From positions 376,728-440,727 of the forward strand of contig NW_001799189.1 in NCBI RefSeq assembly GCF_000165425.1: a stretch of 64,000 nucleotides of DNA. Direction: 5' to 3'. Source of the DNA: Paramecium tetraurelia (taxonomy: Eukaryota > Ciliophora > Oligohymenophorea > Peniculida > Parameciidae). The notes under the pieces were generated by a model, which was not told the DNA's origin, did not search any database, and worked only from the letters and a program-made list of their open reading frames with translations. The position numbers and the translations under genes are program-made. This document shows, piece after piece, positions 35,485 to 48,638 of this stretch (position 1 is its first letter; the number at the start of each line of letters is the position of its first letter).

Positions 35485-38400
35485 ATGTTCAAAAGTCTTA
35501 TACCAATTAAACTATTTTACACTTCTGAATTTTACCGGATTTACAATAAAATTAGTAGGAATAAATCTTTAAGCTTGTTTTTGATACTGATTTCTTAATC
35601 ATAGATATACTATTTAATATGCCATCCCTTTTCTAAGCTTTTTCAAATATATGCAAAACCCCTTTTTTTGTTTAACAAATTCTTTTAGAATATCAAGTAG
35701 TGAATTTACTTATTAATAGTCTTGACTTTCAATTTGATAACACTGAAATATGGTCTGAACTTTTCTTGATTTTAATGTTGGCTTTGCAATTATTATATTT
35801 TTTGTGTTTTATCCATCTTTACTATAGTTAAAGAATTAAAGTTAGGAATCAGCTCTTGAGGAAATAGTTTTCGTCACTTTAGTAACGGGACTCAGAAGTA
35901 TTAATCTCTTTATTTTAGAATGAATCAAATAGTGCAATCAATTTGATTTAAGTATCTGAAATTTATATATCATTTGGAACAAGGATTTACAAATAATTGT
36001 TTCATTATCCAATTATTCAATTGGCCTTCCGATAAATATTCACATTATCAAACTAAAGTAAACATAAGATTATAAATTTAGATTCTGATTTGAATTCTTA
36101 TTAAATTTTAGTATTAATCATCACCTACTTAGTATTCTCACTTAATATCTTATTCTATATTCTGAACGAAACACATAACATCCAATACTCATTCAAAAAG
36201 GTAGATTATCTATCCCGTTTTTATTCATTTGGCACTCTGCTGCAATCATTCACAATAGAAACCATGATAATTGTGGTTTCAATTTTAGATAATTTAGGAA
36301 TGGATGAGATGGTCACTTTGATGATTCAAATAACCCTGCTGACTCTAATTTTAATATTATCCTATAAAAACCCATAATATTAAGAGGAATTGGTAAATAA
36401 AATTCAGATATAATCTTTTTCCCTTTATTTATCCATTATTTTGTGTATACTCATATTTGCGGAAGGACTTCACTAGGATTTTTCGGAATTGATAATGATA
36501 ATACTTCCATTTGTATTTGAGATTTCTAAGTTAACATTACGAAAATAGGAGAACAAGACGCAAAATTTAAGTTATGAAAATAAGAATTTCGATTGTTTGA
36601 TGATGAACATTTATAATCAGTGCTAAGAAACTCTAGGTAGAAATGGAATATTGTTAAATGAAAGTAAATAAGAATTGCCAAAAAATTTAAATCTTTATTC
36701 ATTTTCCACCAACCATTTAATTAATTGCGAAAATGTAATCGATTGTTTTTGTTGCTGCTACAAAAAGCAAGATGATCGCTTTACTTCTCGATCAATAATT
36801 TAAACAATATGTAAAGGAATTAATAAGATTCCATTACGAATTAAAATTATTGAGTTTAAACAAAAATAATTCGTAACAATATGTCAAAAGCTACTTTTAT
36901 TATATCCTATACATATCAAAAGGTGATTAAGTAACCTACAAAGGCATTTCATGAGATAATCAAATTGAAGAATAACATGTATACTGGTATGAACCTCTTG
37001 AATCAAATGTTCACAAATTCAATTGAAAATCTGGTCAAACAAGATTTTTTAATGATGATTGAAAACAAAAACATTACCAATCAAAAATATGATTGCTTCA
37101 AAGTCTTTAATTACATCCAGTCAATAAACTAATGGAAGGAAAAGTTTGGATAAATCTTATAGATGTAAAAATAGTGGTACATGACTCTATTAAACAAAAA
37201 TCTTACATAACTTATAACTGATGGTATACACTTGTAAAATTTAATCTCTGCATAAGAACAATAACTTAAACTACTCTTTAGTTAAAATCCACTTTCCTAA
37301 TAGTGCCATGTCTTAATCCATTTATTTTATAAGTACATTAATTTCAATAAGAGAAAGATTGAAATTCCTGCATTGGATTCTTCCCTTGCTTATAAATTTT
37401 CGAATTCAATAAACGGAATTTTGTTTCATAAAGAAGCTAGTCTTGTCTATTTAACATTATTAGATACTAAAGGGATCATCAAAAATTACACTAAAACATT
37501 TAGAGATGCTCTGTGTACAATAGATAGTGAAATAATGAATAATTCCATCAATAATTTCATTCCAGATATTATAGCAGAAGTGCATGATCAATATCTAGAC
37601 AACTTTGTTGAGAGAGGGAGAATCAATATAATGAAATCAGACAGAAGATTTCTACTGGTCAAAAATAAATTAGGGTTTATATTTCCAATAATAGCTAAGG
37701 TTAGATTGGAGACAGATTTGGGATCAGATTTTGGTTCATCTGCTCTTATTCTTCCTACTTATCAAAATTATCATTACATTATGTTGAATAAACATGGTTT
37801 AATGGAAGAGATTAGCAATAAATTGTATAATGAAGTTATCTTACCAATTCTTTGCGTTGATCTAAAAGGTCTTAAATCTTTGGATTGTCTCAAATTAATA
37901 CCAAAGTTAATAAAGAGTTGGAAATCACTAAATTAAACTAATGTTTTGGACTAGGAACTGAAAGAACCAACTCAATCATATATTGTGATTCCAAAGAAAA
38001 GAAAAAAATAATAAATACTTTTATCCTCTTAAGTAAAAGAGAGGAAGTAAACCATTTATGATTTCTTAAAAGGTTAGGATCTAGTTAATGAGAAATACTT
38101 TGACAACTTCAAAGAGATGTATATGTTTCGAATTACATTCAAAATTGTTGAGTTTCACACATTTTAAGAAACGTAAGCTACATTTTTAATTTTAGGATTT
38201 ATTGTATTGAGATTTAAACAATTAAGCCTGTTCGCGAATCACAAAGAATAGAAATATTTGAAAAATTGATAGAAAAATCAGAATATGTGAATTTGAGTAG
38301 AAAATTCATAAAAATTAATCAAGAGAAAATGGATTTCAAGAAGTTAAAAACTAAAAAGTTAGAAGTAACTAATTAAAAGGAATCACTAGGGTTCATATCC

Positions 38401-40734
38401 TTTTAACCTGAAATCTATAATTTGGACACCTCAAAATTGATAGAAGATGATTATATGATTAGGTAGAAGGAAATGCAAATTCATTTGACAAATCCTATGT
38501 ATAATTTAGAAGTAAATCTTAAATTAATATAAGATAGATGAATGTTAAAATCTAATTAGTTAACCAAATAGTTAAGAAAAGAAAATACAAGATCAATAGA
38601 CATTTCGAATGAAATCATCCATAGGGCCTAGCTTTGGAGCTTTGAATCACTTTGGTAGCAATTTCTCAAATGGGGTTAGTTAAGTCTTTGGGTCAGATTA
38701 AAATAAACTCATTGTACACTCCAGTGCAATATTGGAGGCATTGAATGAAAATAAAGAGTCAATCAAATCCAAGATTTCCGATGAAGTAATGGGATCAATA
38801 GATAATTTTCTATTTGATGCAGATTAGATGAATTCTATATCTTCCTCTTAAATCAGCGATATAAAAGTCAAGAAAACCCAATTGAAGCACAACTTGTTTG
38901 ATGAATAGACTAAGCAGCATTGGACTATACGCATAATTAATTTGATGACATTTACTTTGCTTATCATCTTTAACATTTTATACTATTATGTTGTGAATCA
39001 AGAAAATAAGGTAAAGTATAATAATCTTACATTTTGTAGATAATAGATTCAGCACTACAAACATACAGATTGTCAAACACTTTTTAAGAATAGCTAAATA
39101 ATTTCATTCTGACCTTCAATTATTCGAATACGAATAGATTCAACCATTCTCAATATATGAAATTTTGTGCCAGTCGTTTCTAGAATGACATATCAAAACT
39201 CTAATATTATTCCCCGAATATAGAAAATAATTCAAGTAATAATAATTAATTTAATATTTAGTTCAATATCTGTAGATTAGCGAATTTGAAAACATTACAA
39301 ATCTGAGTTTGTTTTATTCATTGGGATATTTCTCATAATATTTACTCTCACAATCAAATTGTTCTAATTAGGAATATTTTTTAGAATTTATAGCCAGAAA
39401 TTTCATAACAATAAGTACTTCAAATTCTGTATTGAATGCAACAGTCATCAAAGATGGAATAGATTAATTTAGGAATGCTTAACAATAAACAAAATTATCG
39501 TTTTATTTTACTTTGATATCACTTTGCATTGCATTTTTGTTTTACCTCATTTTTTTGATCATCATTAACAAAGCTAAGTAGAAGATAATTAAATTGTTCA
39601 ATACTATTTCAAAGATCCAGTTGAATTGTTTAATTGATTAGATTTCAATAGTTTTACATTAATTGGATAAGATTGACTTCATTAATGAAGAAACCACTGA
39701 GCATCAATTTGAATAGATAAAGTCAAAAATTGCTTCTACTCCGAGGATAAAAATCAAAGTTCCTTAAAAAAGGTAATCTTTGAAAGTGAAATAAAATAAA
39801 GCGAAAGAAAACAGTAAAAGTATTTTTTTATTTTAGATTCTAGCTGCTCTTATTTATTTGTTTTACTCTGCATTATTATTACTCGGTTACTTTATTATCT
39901 CTTCGTAATACATAGGCTCTCAAATTTACTAAAATTCATTTGAGGAAGATACAATATATGCTTTCAGATAATTACTCCTCTACAAATCATCGCAATCATA
40001 TCTGTTATAACAGAAGAGTTTTTAGAAGCTCCTAATCAAATATGTGTAGATAGGAAAGGAAGAGATGCTGTTTTTAAATCAATGTAAAATCATTCATTTA
40101 TTGAATAGGGGACGAGGCATTAAAGTTCATGGAAGGACAATTAGATGTTCTTTAAAGTTTCATTCAAAGATTAAATGATTAAAAATCGTTTTCAAATGAA
40201 ATCTTCACAAATACAATAAAGAAGAATGCCTGTTAGGCCTTTTAGTTTACAATTGTGAATACTACGGAGGATAGCTAGTTTTTCAATGAAGAGATCTGCA
40301 AGAATCTTGATAGTCTGGCTTCGGGACTAACAATTTAATTAGTTGCTATGTAATAAACTTTATAATAATTCTATTCGATGAATAAGTTGAATAATAAACA
40401 ATTTAAATCCTATTTGTCAAACATGGAGACGAATTTAACCTTAGAAAATGATATCGTTAGTGTGCTTTACACGTCTCATGTTTTGACATTGCTGCATGAA
40501 TTCGTGGCTCAATAAGGCTAATAGGAATTATATATTAATTATGTAGTGCATACTATCAGATTCATATTTGGATTATTGCTTTACCTTGTTTTAATTATTA
40601 TAAGCAACAAGAATATCAGGTTGTACTTGCATAAAGAATTAATTAGAACAAAGCAATTGTTTTTGCTGATACCCTTGGAAATATTATGTGAGAATGCAAA
40701 TGTTTTATAGCAATTAATAAGAAATTAGAAATGA
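35485..40734 (+). CDS. very large multi-pass membrane protein with PAS-like region
   Basis: About 1,690 residues. The first ~450 residues hold several TM helices (LSLFLILISQ; LFLILMLALQLLYFLCF; LVLIITYLVFSLNILFY; TLLTLILILSYK). Residues ~620-780 look PAS-like: SLVYLTLLDTKGIIKNYTK, NNSINNFIPDIIAEVHDQYL, KSDRRFLLVKNKLGFIFPI. The C-terminal half has TM helices with extracellular loops (FTLLIIFNILYYYVV; FTLISLCIAFLFYLIFLIII; FIFGLLLYLVLIII). This architecture recurs in ciliate lineage-specific proteins. Resolved introns include 35697-35719 and five later ones. Near 36.85 kb one intron of length 3n+2 is still missing from the model; the best candidate (44 nt) is too long to accept. A 22-nt AAG intron near 38513 joins the two halves; without it there are two genes. 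Confidence 0.6.
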
Positions 40735-40783
40735 AATGTCATTATTATATATTCTAAATATAATATTTATAAGTTACTTTAAA

Positions 40784-41524
40784 ATGTCAAATTAAGTATC
40801 TATATCAGTTAAAGAATTGAGAGTCATAAAAACCCCGACTGTCAATGATTTTAGTAGTTTTAGAGATTTATAAAGGCTTCCAATAACTAAATCTAATTTT
40901 AAAAGAACTTATCTGAAAGGTGCTTCACATAGGGTAAAATCATTGAAGGAAGAAAATCAATTTGCAGAGGCTCACAAGAGATAGGGAAATGAGAAGTTAT
41001 TCAAATTCAATAGATAAGATCAATTATTGAATATCAGAAATATGCATTTACATAAATTAGCTCCAATAAGTACAGAGCCTTATGTTGATGAAAATAATAA
41101 AATTTAAAACAAATAAAAAATAAGGAACGCAGATCCAAATAATTTAAACTTAAAATTGATAACCAATTCAATTAATTAGACTATGGAATTAGTCTACAAC
41201 CCTCAACCAATCATCAAAAAATCGATAAGATTTCCCTTATAGAATGCGACTCAAAAGACCGAATTTCAAAACTCATTGTTAGTCACTTAAGTAACTCATT
41301 CAGGTCTGAATTCTCCAAAGGAAACATAAAAGAAAAAGGTTGAATTGTCAATTCTGAAACCTTCACATAGGAAATGTCTCAAAGATATCTTCATCGATTC
41401 GATCTAAACTACAAGTTATGGTTCCATTCGTATGGATACCATAGAAACCAAATACATTTCTCCTAAACCAAATATAACTACATCTTTGGATAGCACCAAA
41501 AAAATATTGAGGTAATATTTATGA
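40784..41524 (+). CDS. basic, disordered protein
   Basis: 246 residues, intronless. Lys/Asn/Gln/Ser-rich with repeated short basic-hydrophobic patches (FKRTYLKGASHRVKSLK; KKSIRFPLQNATQK; ILKPSHRKCLKDIF). No predicted domain, signal peptide or TM. The stop lies 34 bases before the next ATG on the same strand, very short even here, so the two could be one gene; no intron of fitting length and phase was found. Confidence 0.5.
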
Positions 41525-41558
41525 AGAATTTTATTAATATTAATTTGTCTGTTGTTAT

Positions 41559-42536
41559 ATGTTTTCAAAAACCAACTAAGTGTCTCCAATTAGAACTCAA
41601 TCTCCTGCCATTGCTCATAAACACTCAAATCCAAACAATTCTACTTAAGCATAATCTTATTATACCTCATCCAAAACCACACCTATCAAAATGCAAGAAT
41701 AAAAATTTGAAACCATTCAATAAGGTGCAACAATCCCAACCCAACCTTAAACATCACCAGAAAAAATTAAGATACTCAATCATGACTTTGAATTGCAAGT
41801 CTTAAAAAATGAAATTACCTTCAAAGAATAAAAAATAGTCTCCTTAGAAAAAGCCTTAGAGTTAGCTAATGAAGATAGAACGAGATTACGCTCAGTTTTA
41901 GAATAGAAATCAATTATATGCGTCAATAAGGAGAGGGAAATAGCAAAGTTATTGGCTACCATTCATTAATTGGAATTCAAGAGAAATGAGAATTAAATAA
42001 TCAAAGAACTTTAAACCTAGATCGATACCTTAAAATAGTTCATTTAAGAGAATGCCTTAAATAGACAAAGCATAAAGTAGGAAGATACGACTAGTCTTAA
42101 AAATAAATTAACTACTACTTAAGATTAACTTGCTTAATCCATAAGATAAAATGAATCACTCTAACAGTACGTAAGTGACCTTATGAAACAAAATAAGGAA
42201 TTGTCTCAAAAATATCAAGAGAAATTTCTGGAATGGCAATAATTGCAGATGTAATTCAACTAAACCTCAAATTATCAATCTGAAATAAAAGAAAGTGAAT
42301 AACCTGACATTCAAAAGAATACATTGAATTACAATTATAATTCCTCTGTAAAATAGTAGAGTTAGTTTGATTAACAGAATGAAATTTTGAAATTCCTATC
42401 ACAGATTAAACAATAATATCTGGAGGAATCACCAAAGAGAGACATTGATGACCAAGAATAAATAAATGTTTATAGACCAATTTACAGTTTTCAATCCACA
42501 GAAGATATCAATAAAACAGAAAGATTAAATAAGTGA
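41559..42536 (+). CDS. coiled-coil protein with Pro/Ser/Thr-rich head
   Basis: 325 residues, intronless. The first ~75 residues are Pro/Ser/Thr/Gln-rich (TQSPAIAHKHSNPNNS; GATIPTQPQTSPEK). From ~80 to 270 heptads dominate (FELQVLKNEITFKEQKI; LLATIHQLEFKRNENQI; DTLKQFIQENALN). The end, with KRDIDDQEQINVYRPIY, is polar. A head like this is typical of microtubule-associated proteins, but no motif fixes it. Confidence 0.55.
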
Positions 42537-42564
42537 ATCTATTATATTAGTAACTATTTATATA

Positions 42565-43032
42565 TCAATTGATTTTTGTTCTACAAACTGGACAAGAATT
42601 ATTAATCTTTAACCATTACGTCAAGCAATCTTTGTGAAAGTTGTGAGAACAACTCATTTCTAACTCTGTCTCGTCTTACTTAAAGTCCTCTTGACAAATA
42701 TAGCAAGTTTATTATTAATCTTCAATCATTGCCACATGTTCCCTTAAACTACTTATTTAGGACTCAGTAGCTCCTTATTATTGTTCTTCTAAGAATATTA
42801 AATTCTCTGTAAAATGAGCTAGAATATTTAGAAAATCTGAGATTTCACTAAGGTTCTATGCCCAACTAGATAATACCCTTGATTATTGAGCCTCTGGAGA
42901 TATGTAGATCTCAAAAGAACGTAATTCTGTATCGTTAGTATCTTATTCCATTTATTCTAATGGACTTTCGCATAATATGCAATACTCTTATTAATCTTCC
43001 ACCTAATTATAAGTTCTCTAAATTATCTCCAT
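42565..43032 (-). CDS. RING-H2 finger protein, probable E3 ubiquitin ligase
   Basis: 155 residues, intronless. The C-terminal ~50 residues are a RING-H2 finger: TCYICQEDF, MSCSHNFHKDCLTQWL, NSCPVCRTKI, that is C-x2-C, C-x-H-x2-H-x2-C, C-x2-C, with the Trp usual in E2-binding RINGs. The N-terminal half has another Cys pair (YCILCESPLE) and helical sequence. There is no TM segment, so it is a soluble ligase. The first ATG in frame was taken as the start. Confidence 0.8.
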
Positions 43033-43481
43033 TTTACAAAGATGACACCAATAATTTTCAAAATGATTTCTCCCTTCAAACACACGTCTTAAAACTTAAA
43101 ACATTTTCGTTAATTTATAAATTTTTAATAATTTCAAGCTTTTAGAAACATTTATAGGAACAATTCTATATCATCAATTAACTCTCTTAACCATTAAATT
43201 AGAATAGATCTTTAAGAATCAACCTCTGGGTCTAATAGCTCTAATATATTTATTTCATTCTTATCAATTATTCCTATTAATTGTAATACATGTCAATATA
43301 TTATGAACATATATGTATTTGAAATATAGGCTAAATAAATATATGTTAACCAATAAAGATGTTTTATATTAAATTTAAATAAATAAAATATTTTATACAA
43401 AGTGAGAATGTGCTTTTAAGTAAATTTTGATTCTAAACACGTAAATGTTAATTAATAAACAATAAGAGGACTTACAAAAGA
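43033..43481. other. divergent intergenic region
   Basis: About 450 bases between a minus-strand RING gene and a plus-strand membrane-protein gene. It contains AT-rich DNA and a 60-codon chance ORF with no features. Nothing else recognised. Confidence 0.4.
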
Positions 43482-45306
43482 ATGTCTATTTTCTATTAAT
43501 CATTTATATTCGCATATACTATAACAATTTTAGTATTGTCCATTTTTGCCTGGAATGTTATAATTTCATAATTATCAAATAGTAATATAGTGATCTCACA
43601 AAGCCTTATGTTGACAGAATATAGAATTGGGAGTTGGACCCAATTTATGAAGTTTATAAATAAGAAGTTTGCGAATCTGATTCAGATGACTTTTTTAAAT
43701 TGTAGCAGGGTTAAACATATTATACTAAATGGACAAATTCAAATTAAATATTTTCCCTTTGCATAAGAAGATTAAAAGATTACAACTTCGTACAGAGTAA
43801 GGCTTAACTAATTAATATAGAATATCAGATATACCCTAAATGCTTGGATACTGAAGAATTATGCGGTGGCGTATATGTTTAGAATAAGTATTGTGCACCA
43901 AAAGGATAGTGTCCAATTAATAGTATGCTGTTTGTAACTGGGGATGGTAAGATAGATTAATATTAAAAGAGTTGAAGAAAGTTGATAAAACGAAATACAC
44001 AACTTAGTTGTAAATAAATGATAACTTTTACTTGGTAACATCAACCTTGGCGGAGAGTCTGCCAATAAATCAACTTGAAATCTATGGGACATCTCCTTGT
44101 GTTATTAGTTAATATACAAACTACGACACTATCTTCTCTAATGCCTTTTGTGAGAATGACACAGCCTATACTCTTTTGAATCAAATTGATGAAATGACAT
44201 TTGCAACTTCAAATGGGTTTACTTCCAATACTGCTGATAAGTATACAATTTATTATCATTTTAGGGTTGGCATATATTCTCGTAGTTACACTTAATTTAA
44301 TATTGAATGTAGATAGTAGAATCTAATTACTTGGGGGATCAGAACTCTAAAAGACAGTGATGCCATTTATCCTGTTCTATCAATACTAATGATAACAAGT
44401 ATAATTCACTTTGGACTTGTTGGATTTGTCTAGTCTTTGTATTACTTTATGTAAGTTCAATACTAAGCTCCAACAAATAAAGGTGTTCATTAAGGATTGT
44501 TACTAGTCAAAATATTCATCTAATATTTTCATTCAGCCATGATTACTTTGGCATTTGGGTTGTGGATAGATATTAAATTATTTCTACAAATATCACACGA
44601 TATGAATTGCAGTGATACTTAAACAGATACTTTTATAAGCAATGAATTAGATAACATTGATAAATAGTGGAAATTATGCTTTGTTATGTTTTTGTTGTTT
44701 GTAGCCTTTGCTTTACTTGAATGTACTGCTTTCTCTATTTGTTTGGATAAGAAACTAAAAAAGAAGATTGAACCAAAATATAGATAGATCACATTCTCAA
44801 CAGTCAATCAATCTCAATTAGGAACCAAGTCGGATAATTCTAATTTATATATGTATTTTAAACCCTAATTCAATTTACAATAAGAACTAAATCTATAATA
44901 AGAATTGGGGGCTAAATAGATTGACTAATTGGAATTTCCAAATTAAATTTTAGATAACTAATAGCAATTCAATAATAATGAAGCTTCTATTTCAATGAAA
45001 CAGTCTAATTCAATTGATCCATCCCTTTAATAGTCAATTCAGAGTCCCATTAAATAATAATCATTAGAAAAATAGCAATCATTAGACCAATAAAAAAACA
45101 ACCAAGCTCCGTATATGTAATAGATGCAACAAAAATAAAGTTAGAGATTATAATAGTAAGGCTATATAATACCTCAACAATAAATTGATTTAGCTAACTT
45201 TTAATCTTAACAAGTTCCCATTCAGAAACCTTCAATGAAGTACGATATTGATGATCAAATCGACAGCGAAGAATAGAATAATCGCACTTATCAAGTTCAC
45301 AAATGA
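43482..45306 (+). CDS. membrane protein with Cys-containing ectodomain and Gln-rich tail
   Basis: 583 residues after 26-, 23- and 24-nt introns, exact multiple of three. An N-terminal hydrophobic segment (FAYTITILVLSIFAWN) acts as signal or first TM. The ~240-residue ectodomain contains Cys (EVCESDSD; CLDTEELCGG; KYCAPKGQCP). Then come TM helices at ~300-440 (VLSILMITSIIHFGLVGFV; HSAMITLAFGLWID; CFVMFLLFVAFALLECTAF). The last ~140 residues are cytosolic and Gln-rich, coded almost wholly by TAA/TAG. The family is not recognised; the layout suggests a surface receptor or channel subunit. Confidence 0.7.
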
Positions 45307-45483
45307 ATTTATTCTCATATAAATAATATTTTAATTAGAATATCAATCCATTATATTGCAATGAACACACCTTCAAATTTGCTAAGTAAGTGATAGAACA
45401 TTTAGTTATGATCGAGACTACCTAAAATGTAATATGGATTAGATAGTGATTTTAAATATAAATTGTGATATGTGAATAAAATT

Positions 45484-45929
45484 TCAGTTGTTTGCTTCTT
45501 ATGATTGTGCTTGATTTAATCCCACTCCTAATACCTTTTCCATTTCAAACACTCTATGATCCAATAGATTAGATTATTTCTTAATTCTGGCTTTTTCATT
45601 TTTTAAGGTGTCCACTTAATTGCTTAATTCATGCACTTCAGCATTTGCTTCTTCAGCCAATTTTCTAAAATTTCGAGTGAAATCGGCTATCTCTTCAATA
45701 AAGCTAGTTGAAGTATCATCATTAATTGACGATTATAGATATGACTCATGAATGATTTCTTATCTCAACATCTACAATTCCTTCTTGTCTTTTTCTAATT
45801 CATGTAATAGATATTCTAACATAATCTAGTTTTAATTACTAATACATTTAATTTTTCTTCGTGTTCAGTCATTGGCAGATTCATCGAATTTTTTTAAAAC
45901 TGTTATAAAGCCTCTTTATAGGATTGCAT
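45484..45929 (-). CDS. short coiled-coil protein
   Basis: 141 residues after one 20-nt intron. The whole protein is helical with heptads: KLNIMLEYLLHELEKDKKEL, IEEIADFTRNFRKLAEEA, VHELSNQVDTLKNEKARI. Size and shape resemble small tubulin- or dynein-associated coiled coils and prefoldin-like subunits, but no family can be named. It converges on the preceding plus-strand gene. Confidence 0.55.
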
Positions 45930-46657
45930 TGTGTTATTTAATTAAATATAAATAATATTTTGAAAATAAGAATTAGTAATAAATTTTGAACAAAACCACA
46001 AAAGTGTATCATGAAAATACAACCATCAAAATCTCAATATTCATATAGCATACAACAATTATCACTTCGATCAGTGGATTCAATCATCATAATGAAGATT
46101 TGATTTCATTTAAAATTTGTAAAATCATATGACCTAATAATTCAATATATTGTTGTTCAAAGTATTTTCTTTAATATTACTTGACATTGGCATATCATTA
46201 TAGCTGATATAATAGAATAATTCATAATTAAAAATCAATTAGTATGCTTCCACCTTAGAATAGTAAACAGTTAGTGATTCCTTGATTTTTATATTAACTA
46301 AATTTTACAATATGAATTTGTATAGTTTTATTTTCTATTCTGCAGTTATAATATTTGATATAGACAATCCAAAGACAATATATTTAATTATAAATTTTGA
46401 TTATTTTTTGTGCAACGCACTATTCAATTTCCTTTTTAAAATTCTAATTAGTTTTCTTATCACATATGGAGAGTCAGAGTTTGCCATTTTGAAAGGGATT
46501 TAATTAAAAATTATTGATTAGATCTCATATATCAACATAAAAACATTTAAAAGAAATCACCAGATATTAATACATTTGTCTTTAATTGCGGATGCTTTGT
46601 TGACTTATTATCAATAATTAAAATTATTTAATCATCTATCTGTTCGAGTTTAACCAA
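45930..46657. other. gap with uncertain coding
   Basis: About 730 bases between divergent genes. The right half includes a plus-strand open frame from 46282, hydrophobic then polar (FLCNALFNFLFKILISFL; RNHQILIHLSLIADALL), which runs into the start of the next gene in another frame. It could be a small membrane-protein gene whose introns I failed to place, but the AT bias makes chance likely. Confidence 0.25.
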
Positions 46658-47525
46658 ATGAGAATCGCATAGCATAGCAAGTCTTGTTAAGTTTTGTAAC
46701 ATAAAAAAATCTTTACTTTTAATGATGAAGAATTGATTAACACATCAGAATCAACTCCAAATTCATCAGGAAATACAGAAAAACCATAATTGTTGGTTTT
46801 TAGAAATTAAATAATGCCTGATTCATAAATTGCAAGAGAACTTCATGAGGCATCAATCCAGTCACATTGGTATGTAGAAACACCCAAAGAGTATGTGGAT
46901 AAGCGTGTAGTGAAACTCAAGAAATAAAAACGTATATTTTGACCCTCAATAATTATTTTAGTTGAAAAAGTTGTTGTGTTGGACCTGGATGAGACTTTGA
47001 TTTACTATAAACCTAACCAGACTATCGTTCGTCCATTCTGCTAAGAATTCCTGGAAAGATTATCGAGAATCTGTATTTTAGTACTTTTTACTGCTGCCAA
47101 AAAAGAACACGCAATAAACGTAATTAATTGATAAATTTTAAGATGTTAAAAATTATAGATCCAAATAAAAAATATTTTAAGGCCATTTGCACTTCAGATC
47201 ACAATGATTGGTAATGTTAAAGATTTAAGAATTTTTTAAACTGATCTCAAAGATATTGTAATAGTTGAAAATTCTCCAAAAAATTTTGTGTATTTTCTTT
47301 CTCTAAATAAGTGCCTAAATCAACAATGGTATACCTATCATACCATTTGAAGGTTAATAAAATGACAATTAACTTGAATTGTTACTTTCGTTCTTAGAAA
47401 TTGTTCTATTAGTTGATGATGTACGCGTTCAATTAGCTAATATCTTTAAACTATAATATTTTTATAAGGAACTGAATGGAAAATAAGCCATAAACAAGTT
47501 ATATAATTTAAAAAAAAATTAATGA
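46658..47525 (+). CDS. divergent SCP/CTD phosphatase paralogue with a frame break
   Basis: About 260 residues after 30-, 23- and 22-nt introns. Motif I is VVVLDLDETLIYY (catalytic DxDxT), motif II LVLFTAAKKEHAI, then IDPNKKYFKAICTSDH, VKDLRIFQTDLKDIVIVENSPKNF and NNGIPIIPFEG. It parallels the gene at 10096-11323 block by block (LKDIVIVDNLPHSF; ENGIPILEY). Between SDH and VKDLR, about 47190-47215, the frame moves by one base with no GT...AG pair available, and the spliced length is 3n+1. It may therefore be an indel, a decaying copy, or a splice I cannot see. The N-terminal tail is short and Ser/Asn-rich. Confidence 0.65.
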
Positions 47526-47565
47526 CTTAGAAATTGTAATCATTTATATTTATACTATAAAAATC

Positions 47566-48560
47566 ATGTCTGATTATTATTTTTATAAACAAGAAGAAAA
47601 ACAAAAATCACACAGAAAACCGACGAATTTTTTATCAGACTCAGAAGATACCAACTCTCATCCCCAATTGAGAAATGCATAACGGTTTTTGTAATTATGT
47701 ATTTATAGAAAGTCAGTCGTAAACCTAAAATAATATAAGAACTGATCAAACTGCCTCAGCCTTAAGTCTAATATATCACTCCTGTATCTATTCTTATATA
47801 TATCCAGTATGTCCCTGAACCCATTCCCATACCTGAAGCTATTAAACAAATCGACAAGAAAATACAGGCATATCGAAGAGTAATGGAGATCACAAAAAAA
47901 CAAAAGGAATTATAGGAACAATAACGAAATGTGGAAAATGGATTTATTTAAAAGTAGTCTGTTGATTTCCTAACCAATCCTAATATACAATTATAAAATT
48001 AATAAGATGATGAAAATGAGGAAAAATAAACTCAAAATTAAAACAATCAACAAGATATTGATAAAAACACTTTGCAATTGGAAAATCAAGGTAAACCAAG
48101 ATAGTAATATTACTCCGAATCAGTTAAAAATCGTGATTATATTTATGATAATATGATAGAAAGACTTTATGCAAAAAAATAAAATCCAGCTTTGTTTGCA
48201 GTAATGATTTGATATAATATTTCCAATTAGAAATTGCAAAAGAAAGCTCCTGCTTTGAATATTACATCAAAGAATAAAATATAATCAGGGAGCGGGAGGA
48301 TGGATATGGAAGAACATAAATTAAGAGTGTATAACAGAGAGAATGTACCAACAATTCCTGAATTGATAATCCCAACTTTTATGATAAAAAAAGATTCTAT
48401 GGCAAAAAATATATTGGCATATCTAGTATTCATTTAATTTAGCTTTTAGAAAGATTATTCTCCAATATATAGACAACAGAATCATAATGAATATCCCAAA
48501 TGTGTATAAAACATTTTGGAGGATGAGAATGATGTTATTAATAACCATGATAAAAAGTGA
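47566..48560 (+). CDS. charged, Gln-rich protein, unknown
   Basis: About 310 residues. The N-terminus (SDYYFYKQEEKQKSHRKP; LSDSEDTNSHPQLRN) is polar; a Pro-rich turn (VPEPIPIPEAIKQID) leads to a helix (KKIQAYRRVMEITKKQ) and then Gln/Asn/Glu-rich sequence. The C-terminal part has YNRENVPTIPELIIPTF and YRQQNHNEYPK. Introns of 30 and 24 nt are clear, and a 24-nt one ending CCAG is likely. Around 47690-47705 the first exon and the rest are in different frames and my splice is incomplete; an alternative start at 47697 avoids the problem at the cost of the first ~45 residues. Confidence 0.5.
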
Positions 48561-48638
48561 AGTAAGATTGATTTAACATGTTACAAATGCATTCATTAAT
48601 TCTAGATATAAACTACAATATAAGTTAATATGCTATCA

